64,000 nt of DNA, taken from positions 1,550,001 through 1,614,000 of the forward strand of contig NC_026661.2 of assembly GCF_000004075.3 (NCBI RefSeq). Direction: 5' to 3'. This DNA is from Cucumis sativus (lineage: Eukaryota > Streptophyta > Magnoliopsida > Cucurbitales > Cucurbitaceae). A program made the position numbers and the translations under genes. Under the pieces are notes generated by a model. The model did no database searches. It was not told the origin of the DNA and worked only from the letters and a program-made list of their open reading frames with translations. Shown here in pieces: positions 54,914 to 64,000 of the stretch (the stretch's first letter is position 1; the number at the start of each line of letters is the position of its first letter).

Positions 54914-57900
54914 ATGGAAGGGGTTGAAGGAAGAAGGGTTTGTCAGGAGTTTTCAGCTGGGTATTATGGTCTATGTGCTGTTGGAGGAATGCTCAGTGCT
55001 GGGACTACTCATCTTGCTATTACACCTCTTGATGTCTTGAAGGTTAATATGCAGGTAAGTTTCTGTTTTCTTTGTTACGTTTTATACTCATAATCTCCTA
55101 TTAGGTTGTTTTGATTGTCTGTGAAGAGATTATGTTGTTCTTTTGTTTTCCTCAAGAATTCTTTGGTTAAAATGTTAGATAGTTTGCGACTTTACTTGTA
55201 GTATGAGATTGAGAAAAGAGCTCCTTCTCCATCCACCTTCAGCTTTCAAAGAGAAATGCCGGTTTTTATAGTTTGTTGACGTCTGTGCATTGTGGGATAT
55301 TTGGGGTTAAGGAACAAGAAAGTTTGGAGAAGGATCATAGTGATATTTGGTCCTTGGTGAGGTTTTATGTTTTTCTTTGGGTTTGGGGTTCAAGAGTTTT
55401 TGTAATTATCTTCTAGGTAATATCTTACTTAGTTAGAAATCCTTTCTTTAGAGAGGTTTTGTGGTCTTGGTTTTCGTTGTACTTGTATTTTTTCATTTTT
55501 TCTCAATGAAACTAGTTCCAATCAGAAAAAAGTAGCAAAGAGATGTTGAGCTTCATATTTTGAGACGTTTTGTCATGCCATTTGTCACCCTTTTCCAGTA
55601 CAGTAATGGCTTGCTTTGGTTTGAGGATTAGATTCTTCAAATTTTTAGTTGTAGAGATGCCAGTTAGGCTGCTGTTTTTGTTCAGTTTGTTCTTTCATAT
55701 GCTTCTTTTTTTCCCGTAGAAATGAACAACATGATGCACTTGAAGATATACCCTAGAGTTTCCTTTGGGATCTTTGGAAATATCCATCATGATTTGGGGT
55801 CAAGAATTTTCCCTAGATCATCAAAAGCCAGGCCAGAAATAACCATCATAAATGGTTTAGGCAACTGTGGCAAGGCAGGTTCAGTTCTACAATAAGGATA
55901 CGACTATCAAATCTATCTATATAATTATATTTCTCTCTTTCTATCATTCGATATTCTGAGAGAAAGAGGTTTAAAACTTCAATTTGAAATTCATGATATG
56001 AAAATGCTTGTCTTTATAACTTGCTTTAGAGTTAACGAAGCCTCTGGCATTTGTGGGGGTGAACCATGAGCATAATTCAAGGAGTAGGCTGCCAATATTC
56101 CGGTTCACTTTCAGAAGTTAATCTAAGATTTATACATCTTTTTTAGTGATTCAAATAGTAATTGGTCCTCAGTTTTTCCATCCATTTAGAGTTGAAACAG
56201 GAACCTGAAAATAAAGCTTATCTTATGACTTATGACTTATGAATTGGTTTTCTTCCTTAGGTTAATCCAATCAAGTACAGTGGCATTTCTTCTGGTTTTT
56301 CTATTCTTTGGAGGGAACAGGGTCCTTCATCCCTTTGGAGAGGTTGGTCGGGCAAGTTATTTGGGTATGGAGTTCAAGGCGGCTTCAAATTCGGTCTCTA
56401 TGAGTACTTTAAGAAGTTTTACTCTGATTTGCTGGAAGGCCACAGTAGAAGTTCCATATACTTTCTCAGCAGTGCTTCTGCTCAAGTTTTTGCCGACATT
56501 GCTCTCTGTCCTTTTGAGGCTGTCAAGGTCAGAGTCCAGGCACAACCCTATTATGCCAAGGGGTTGGCTGATGGGTTCCCAAAGTTATACTACAGTGAAG
56601 GTCTTTCGGGGTAAGCAATGAGAACTGGAAAAAGAATATTGCATGCCTTGTCTTCTTTTCCATCTTCAATAATACTCATCCGTGTATATCTCTTACTACA
56701 GTTTCTACAGAGGCCTTTTTCCACTTTGGGGACGGAATCTTCCATGTAACATTTCTAACTCAGTGCATTTTTTTAGCTCTGACATCTGTTGCAAGAAATT
56801 TTATGGCTTAGATACAAATGAAAGATATTCATTAATATTTCTTACATCAGAAGTTTGTAACTTTCGTTCTCAGGTCATTGTGAATTGGTAATGAGTACTT
56901 CAAAAGCCTGATTGCCCTTGCAATTTTTTTACAATGTCATGGCTTGTGAAATGCAAAGAAGTTACCTAGAACAAGTTACTTAGGCCCCTTGATTTTCTTG
57001 CTTTACAATTTTTAAAATTAAGCTTATTAACACTACACTTCAACTTGTTGGTTTCTTTGTTTTGTCGTGTACTTTCTGGGAGCATTTAAAAAATAATTAT
57101 AACCTAAAGAAGGAATAGTTTTTAAAAGTTGTTTTTATTTTGAGAATTTTGCTAATAACTCAAATGTTACACAGGAAGATGAAAACTATGGTAAAGAAAT
57201 TAGAATAAACAAGTACAACTTTAAACTAAAAATCAAATAGTTATCAAACAGTGCCTTAGATTTTGTTATTTGGTTGATAATATTGCTCATATCTTCTTCT
57301 ACTTTTTCTGCTTGATAATGTGTAAAGATCATCACTTTTATCCATACTCAACTTCATTTTTATGACTCTGAGAACTTTACAACTAAGAACAATACTGTTC
57401 AATGCAAACTAGCGAACATTTGGCCTTTTCACTTTTTAGATAAAATTTCAGTGAAAGTTACTACAAATGTTATGAAGTTACATGGTGTACGATACTAACT
57501 TGGACCTAAACAGGCATAAAAACATTGTTGCATTTAATGAACTGTAAAAGAGAGTGTTGGAGACATGTCAATTGAACCAATAATAACTTGTCCGTGATTT
57601 TATGTTTTACTGAGGTGGTTATTCTCCAGGTTTTGATTTGTGTTTCTTTTTTGAGTTGTCTTTGACAGTCTCCATGATAATGTTCTCAACATTTGAGCAT
57701 TCAGTGAACTTCATATATCAGAATATCATTAAGCGCAGAAAGGAAGATTGCTCAAGAACCCAACAGCTTGGTGTTACATGTTTAGCTGGCTATACAGCTG
57801 GAGCTGTTGGTACTTTTGTCTCAAATCCAGCTGATAACATTGTTTCCTCTCTTTATAATAAGAAGGCTGATAATGTGCTGCAGGTGGGCTCTCTCTCTCT

Positions 57901-60216
57901 AAGTTTTTAACAAACATGCTTAGGCATCCAGAATATCAAATCTTAAACAAGTCGCCCTTAATAAAGCATTTTACTGACAACCCTTCCTTTTACGAAAAGA
58001 AGATTTCAATACTATTTCAATTTCTAGACTTTTGGTTTTGCTTCGTTTGTTCTCTAAATTTTTAAAATGTTCATTTTGGTCCCTGACTTTCAACTTTAGT
58101 TTATTTTGTTTCTTCTACTTTCAAAATGATCGATTTGGTACTATATATTTAAACAAGGATCATTTTGGCCTCTTTGTTTTCATTTCTTAAAGCTCAAAAT
58201 GATCCCTTATTTAGTAGTGCTATAGTGTAGGCACTAAAATAGACACTTTGAAAGCATAGGACCAAAATGAGCCAAAGCTGAAAGTACAATGATCAATATT
58301 TAACATTTTGCAAGTACAAGACCAAAATAGTATTTAAACCTAGTTAATGGTAGTATTCTTAAAGAAAGTGTCACTTTCTCCTTAATCTCTAATAAAAGGC
58401 TCTATTGTTCATTTTTTTCACCTTGTGCTTAAGCTCCAAAGGAGTATTGCACTTTTGTATGCTTCACGCTTTTAAAAGCTCTTCTCAAGAGACGAAGTAA
58501 AACTATATGGTGTCTGTTTGGATTTTGTTCTTGCAGGCAGTGAAGAAGATAGGATTTGGAAATCTATTTATTAGAAGCCTTCCTGTCAGAATTACAATTG
58601 TTGGTCCTCTTGTTACTTTGCAGTGGTTCTTCTATGACACCATTAAAGTGCTAAGTGGACTGTAAGTGTATTTTCTACACTCTATTACAGTACTTCATGA
58701 TATATTTTTTTGCTTCTGGTTACAATTTTTTCTCCTATGCAATAGGCAATAACTTCTAATGTATTAACGGAAAAAAGTGCTTAAACAACATATGCTATCA
58801 AATGCATTAGAAGTGGAGACGAGGGTTTTTCTTTTTTTTTTTTCCTTTCCTTTCCTTTTTTAAATAAATGATAAATAAAAAATGAAAACAAATACTTTCA
58901 TTGAGAAGAAACTGAAATAAAACGAGGACGCACAACAAAAACCAAGCTCAAAAAAGAACGAAATCGAAGAGAGGTGCAGCAACTAAACGATATAAGTAAA
59001 TACAAGTGCTCTTCGAGATCTAAGCCTTTGGGGGAAACATGGAATCTGACAAGCAATCAAATATCACTGAGATTCATTTTCATACCTCTAAATACTCTAT
59101 TATTCTGCTCATCAGAGGGCTCATTAAATAGCCACACCCTGCAAACCACAAAAACAAAGGAAGAGTGATCATGGAAAGGTATGTTAATCTATTGGAAAAG
59201 AAGGAAGAATGATATGTTAATCTATTGGAAAAGAAGGAAGAATGATATGTTAATCTATTGGAAAAGAAGGAAGAATGATTATGAGCCCTTTTATACCATG
59301 ATGATGACCTCCTAGTTCTTAGCTTCAAGCCCCTTAGCCAAACATTAATAATTTTAAATTGAAGCCTGTTTAATAATTTGGTTTTTTGAAAATTGTGTTT
59401 TTGTTACCGTTTCTTTGCACTGGTTTTGATTCGTGGAGGTCTGCACATTAATATAAACAAAAATCATAACTATAACATGAACTTCAGATTTTTGGGATAT
59501 TTTTCCTCTTTTTTGTTTTGTTTTGTTTTGTTTGTTTGTTTTACTTTCCCCTAATACAAGCCAAGAAATATTTTGTTTTCAACTCAAAACAAAAGTTTCT
59601 ACAAATTGAAATCAGAGAATTAAAATCTCTATCACATCATATAGATCAAAATAATAAAGAAGATTCAAGTGATATCAAAGTTTTTTAATCTTTTAGTAAA
59701 GTGGCAAATTTAATTTTTTTTTCATTTTTTTATTTTTCCTTTCCTTTCCTTTCCTTTCTTTCTTTTAAATGGTCTTAGTGGTCTCTTTGATCTTTTTGGG
59801 TTAACATTGCTATGTTATTGCCTTGCAATCCTCTTATATAAAGGTTATCTCATTCTTCTTTATCCTAACATGTCCCAGTGCCAATGCTAACGCCGCCATA
59901 ATTGAATTTGATAGTCGAACGACCAAACTTTAAATTCAAATCTCTTTGAAGTGACAAATTCTAAGATATTTAATTATTCAATGAGTTCTTTGACAGGTAG
60001 TTCTTATGTGATTTAAGGTACATGTAAACGTGTTCAAAAACTTATAATTAAAAAATAAAATAAAAATATTGTTGCAAGCTAAAATTTTTATGATTATTAG
60101 TCAAACAAAACCATTATGTCTACTTACTACCAACTTTTTTTGTTTTTCTATAATTTAGGCCTACAAGTGGAGGGATCAACAACAAAAAATTGGAAGAAGC
60201 AAAACTATCAACTTAG
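54914..60216 (+). CDS. PHT3: Mitochondrial phosphate carrier (PHT3 family)
   Basis: An inner-membrane carrier importing phosphate with H+ for ATP synthesis. Exons: 54914-55054, 56261-56610, 56702-56745, 57669-57883, 58537-58661, 60159-60216, giving 310 residues. There are three mitochondrial-carrier repeats with signatures PLDVLK (38-43), PFEAVK (131-136) and PADNIV (232-237); the third departs from Px[DE]xx[KR] in the way I recall for phosphate carriers. The length without a long presequence fits the short PHT3;3 type rather than the longer PHT3;1, so At2g17270 is the likely Arabidopsis counterpart. The ATG at 54914 is the first in frame. The last exon adds only 19 residues after a 1.5-kb intron. 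Introns 1, 4 and 5 contain LINE remnants, a fold-back element and a minisatellite, but all junctions remain intact. Confidence 0.93.
55265..55545 (+). mobile_element. LINE 3' remnant in phosphate carrier intron 1
   Basis: The plus strand encodes, with stops and frame changes, pieces such as ALWDIWG, a degraded RNKKVWRR and CNYLLGNILLS. These resemble the C-terminal end of plant LINE ORF2 proteins. The end 'tttttctcaatgaaact' is typical of the 3' tail of such elements. It is a 5'-truncated dead copy in the same sense as the host gene. Confidence 0.6.
58008..58334. mobile_element. Fold-back element in phosphate carrier intron 4
   Basis: Ends are perfect 10-base inverted repeats, AATACTATTT at 58008-58017 and AAATAGTATT at 58325-58334. 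Inside, arms of about 100 bases are imperfect reverse complements ('cattttggtccctgactttcaact' against 'aaagctgaaagtac..accaaaatga'). The same terminal word starts copies in the glutamate receptor intron 1. Confidence 0.65.
58845..59160 (-). mobile_element. LINE 3' remnant in phosphate carrier intron 5
   Basis: On the minus strand the sequence reads EQNNRVFRGMKMNLSDI, a stop, then LLVRFHVS, matching the family of the relic at 55265. It ends with 'tttcttctcaatgaaag' and an A-rich tail (T-rich on the plus strand at 58831-58863). It is antisense to the host gene and 5'-truncated. Confidence 0.6.
59181..59279. repeat. 33-bp minisatellite, three identical copies
   Basis: A 33-base unit beginning ATGTTAATCTATTGG occurs at 59181-59213, 59214-59246 and 59247-59279 without a mismatch. 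It lies in phosphate carrier intron 5 just beside the LINE remnant. Perfect identity indicates recent expansion. The minus-strand frame through it is an 11-residue repeat and is not a gene. Confidence 0.92.
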
Positions 60217-60761
60217 AGCTTTCTGGTGAAGGGAAGAACTGGTTGATCGTCAAAAGGGCAATGCAAACTTTGGGAAAATATCAATAACCAGGTTCACACT
60301 TGACGAAAACATGGCAATTTTTTTTGTTATTAGTATTTTTTTTACCTCCTATTGCCATTTAAATAAATTAAAATTTGGTTGCGTCTCTGTTGTTAAAGCC
60401 ACAAAATTTGCTTCTTTTTTGCCTTGTTCTTCTTCACTACTAGCTGTCGTCTTAGCTAAAGAGTAACAGAAAAACTCTACTTCTGACCAAATGCCCTGAG
60501 GGTTATAGTAAATAGCTTACTGGAATCCTTATAATTTTTGTTCGATCGCGTTGAACTTATCGGTCGAAATCTGTATTTGTCAGATATTTGAATTTCTTCT
60601 TTTATAGATATTATTTTCCTTTTGGGAGGAGCTGTAGGTAATGAAGTAGAATAGTGTTTCTTTTGTTCATCTGCATTGGCAGTTGTATATGATGAAATTG
60701 ATATGGAAAAACACATTTGCTATATATATATATATATCTATACATATTCATTAAAGTTCTT

Positions 60762-60767
<6 letters not shown>

Positions 60768-60811
<44 letters not shown>
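60768..60811. repeat. Compound (TC)n(TA)n microsatellite
   Basis: A TC run at 60768-60792 passes directly into a TA run at 60793-60811; a further (TA)n run lies at about 60719-60737. Confidence 0.9.
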
Positions 60812-60812
<1 letters not shown>

Positions 60813-62617
60813 GATATGAATGCAAATGAATTTGGAAAATGCAGTTAAAATGATTTTTTAGTTCCTGGACTTTTGTAAGATTGAAGACATGTTTGAAAGT
60901 AACTATATAGAGAAAGCATTATATATAAAACAATACACAATCCTCTCTGTCACAAAAACTAAGGGTCCCACTCATAGAATGACCAAAAACATTTGACACA
61001 ATATCTAAAAAAATATCTATAGTATGTTGAGATATTAGTGTATCATTTATCTAAAATATCTAAAAATATATGTAGATTTTGATCATTCTATGAGTGGGAC
61101 TCCTCATTCTACGTAACAAAAAGTTCACCCAAAAATGTTCAATGTATCTCAAAATTATATGAGAAATTATTCGGAGAGGCAGTGAAGATATAGTTGGTGG
61201 TTTTGCACCATTGCATGAGTTATATCTAAGCAGCCTCTTGAATTCATTATCCAATGAAGCAACTTATATGGAAATGTCATAGAGGTAAAGTTAGCTGCAT
61301 CATTATATCGTTAAATTGGAATGTTCCATGCAGTTTAATGTTTATAAACATAGGATAAATTTGATAATCAAGTATTTATATATATATATATGAATTTGCA
61401 TTGCAAATATTGGTTGCAGGTTGTAATTGGTTGTCAAAGTTGACAAATCTTTTATGGTACCAAAAGATGTGCAATCATGTCATTTAGAATTATGTTGATT
61501 GTTTTCTTCTTTCTTCCTTTTCCCCCCCAATGATTTTCCAACTTCAATAATTGAATTGGTTGGTGTTCATGCACAACTTATTTAAATTTTCATTTTGGGA
61601 AAAATATTTTAGTTATATTTTATTTATTTTCTAATAAAATGAAAATAATTACCCATCTAATTAATTTAAACGTTTTATCATCTAGTTCAAGCCTATCAAC
61701 TAGGTTAAAACTAGTTATGGATTTTTTTTCAATATTGCAAATTAAACTAATTTTTTTCCTAATATAACAATAAGGACTTTAGATAAAATTAGAGAAGTAA
61801 CTATTTCAATTTCAATTTGGAGAACACTATTGTCATATTTACCTTGGTATAATTATAATGAAATTTCATTGATAAATCAAGTAATAGACGTAAATGTAAT
61901 TTGATTGTTTTTTCTTACATTTACCTAAAATTATGATTTTTGTCAAATTTATCATGTCATCTTTTGGACGATAACGACAAATGAACCAAAATTCATAGTT
62001 TTCTTTTTCTCAAAAAGTGATAATAATAACTATAATAGTCATTGTAACAGTGTCTCAAACAGTAACAATAACAGCAAAGAATAATTTTTTTGACACAATC
62101 GGATTGATCATCTTTCACTCGTTAATCGAATTATGACTTTTGTTTACTGATTTTGACGTGGATCCCATATATTAGTACGTGTGCACAATGAAGTAAACAA
62201 CGCAAAAACAAAATTACACGGTTCACTTTTAAATTACCGTCGATTCATTCCGATTGCACAAGCCGGAAAAGAAGTTAATAGAATCTTATAAGAAATAAAA
62301 AAAAAAAATGAAAAAGGGAGATGAGAGAAATACGAAAATTCCGACAGGATGAATATTCTAAAAATAGAAAGGTTTTTGGAGAGAAAAGAAAAAAGAAATG
62401 GAAATGAAACGCACGCGCTCCACGCGCTAGTGTGCGGAATTTAGAAAAAGCTAAAAATAGTGTTTTTTATTTTAAAACTTTTAGAAATAGATTTTATCCT
62501 TCCGGAAAAAGAGGACTTCGACACCGCTATTTCTTGCACGTGCCTTCCACGAACCAATCATAATTAACCAAAGTTTCCCACAATTAATATTATTATGCCT
62601 AAACTATTTACAATCAA

Positions 62618-62618
<1 letters not shown>

Positions 62619-62650
<32 letters not shown>
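62619..62650. repeat. (AT)n microsatellite
   Basis: An uninterrupted AT dinucleotide run of about 32 bases, followed by a poly-T tract at 62657-62668. Confidence 0.9.
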
Positions 62651-62652
<2 letters not shown>

Positions 62653-64000
62653 TTGTTTTTTTTTTTTTAACTTTCAAAATATTTATTTTAGTTTAAAAAC
62701 TAAAAATGTTGTAATTTTAGAGACAACCAAACCAAATCAATGTTGATTATAATTATAACTATTTCCTTATTAAATGCATTAATCTATATATCCATAAAGT
62801 TGCATTCCCACATCAACATATATTAATACTCATTTTCAAAGTCAAACCTATCTATTCATTAACAGTTAACAGCAAGATCATTAAGAGATGTCAAAAAAAT
62901 ATATATATTTTTAAATCATAGTCAAAAATATAATCCTAACTAACAAGTTCAACTTAAAATTGGATGAATTAAATGTTTACAAACCTAAAAAATATAATGC
63001 TCTAAACTTTGAGCACAAAAAACATTAACTAAAGTATTATATTTTTGAAAGAAAAAAAAAACACTAATCATGCAAGTCAAGAATCTTAGTAGAACCAGAA
63101 TGAGCATAACTCAAACAACATAATGCTTACATTATCAATCTTAATGTTCAAAGCTCAATTTCTTTAAAAACAAATTTAGATGCAAGTATAGACTAGTTTA
63201 CACGTAATTTTCTATCTCAACATTCCAATAGTTTATAGTATAACCTAATTTTATTTTCGTGCAATGCAACAAATTAAACACCTCTGGTGAATCCATGAGA
63301 TCATTTATATGGAAACCGGTCTTTTCTATATGTTATCTAATTATGTTATTTTTTAAAAAAGTTATACGTACTAAGTTGAATAACTACGTAGTTAAACGTA
63401 ACCGATAATTTAAAAAGAATAGATTAACATGAATTTTAATTCCAAGTAAAAAATCTAAAATTTGAAATTACAAATAAATAAAAGAGGAAAGACAAAGAGA
63501 AAGAAAAGAACAATAATATATTTGTTAAGAACTTGGATCCATTTTCATCTTCAACCTAAAACCCGTGAGCGCAAGTCAAACGGGATCTCTCCTCTCTCTC
63601 TCTCTTTTCCTCGAAAACGCGTAATTTCTATGCTTTTCTTTCCCTAATTTTATACTCTTTGGATATTCTTAGACAATAATTTTAGTTTCTAAACTTAAAT
63701 TTTCTTCTATTCTTTACTTTTCCAATTCTCAATTATTCCCAATACGTTTTCAAAATAGGTCATTGACTTATTTTGCTATCAATGATAACAATTATTTAAA
63801 AAATATTTTGAAATTAAATTAAAATCAAGTGCTTGATTAAAAAAAAAAAAAGAGAGAAAAAAACATAATTCACAAAGATTATCCAGCATTATAAAAAGAA
63901 AAAAATGAGTGGGTAAATAATAATAATGATAATAAAAAGGTTTAGGCAAAATTAAAGGAGAAAAAGAAGAAAGTGGATTTTGATTAGGCAAAAAAAGACA

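Larger units (their letters stand above)
60217..64000. other. Right-hand spacer
   Basis: The first few hundred bases are probably phosphate carrier 3' UTR. The rest is AT-rich with microsatellites. From about 62200 to 62600 there is a GC-richer patch with a G-box (CACGTG at 62537-62542) and 'cgcacgcgctccacgcgc'. Near 63530-63650 there is transcript-leader-like, CT-rich sequence. These may be promoter and leader of a gene beyond the window, but no coding frame is visible. Confidence 0.4.

Noticed and set aside
59080-59328. 82-codon minus-strand frame with an 11-residue repeated peptide
   Set aside because: It is only the 33-bp minisatellite (a multiple of three) read in frame, running into the LINE remnant.

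Overview
This is a 64-kb window of plant nuclear DNA. It is AT-rich, its genes have many small introns with GT-AG borders, and the proteins are typical of eudicots. The genus cannot be fixed from sequence alone. The general look (low GC, LINE tails, small fold-back elements) would suit a cucurbit such as Cucumis, but that is an inference. I rebuilt eight protein-coding genes exon by exon, checking reading phase across every junction.

Layout, left to right: an AT-rich stretch without a recognisable gene; GnT-I, the Golgi N-glycan processing N-acetylglucosaminyltransferase I (+, 18 coding exons); an exo-type polygalacturonase (-, 4 exons); a gene-free stretch with a possible organelle-derived insert; NOC4, a nucleolar ribosome-assembly factor (+, 15 exons); a small conserved plant protein of unknown function resembling Arabidopsis At5g43822 (-, 6 exons); 4.5 kb of AT-rich spacer; a clade III glutamate receptor-like channel (+, 6 exons); a single-exon RING-H2 protein (-); a repeat-rich spacer holding a frameshifted relic of ent-kaurene synthase; cytosolic ribosomal protein S11/uS17 (+, 6 exons); plastid homoserine kinase (+, single exon); a mitochondrial phosphate carrier (+, 6 exons); and a final gene-free stretch.

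The genes do not form a pathway. NOC4, the glutamate receptor, homoserine kinase and the phosphate carrier do occur in the same order as I recall for Arabidopsis At2g17250, At2g17260, At2g17265 and At2g17270. This suggests an old conserved block into which other genes and repeats have come, or from which Arabidopsis has lost them.

The observations most worth a second look are an AT-AC (U12-type) intron in GnT-I, a tandemly duplicated 3' splice site in the same gene, the kaurene synthase relic, a palindromic telo-box/site II promoter-like cluster with no obvious gene, an upstream ORF overlapping the glutamate receptor start, and small fold-back element families shared between intergenic DNA and introns. 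I found no CRISPR array, tRNA or rRNA gene, and no sign of a wholly new biological system.
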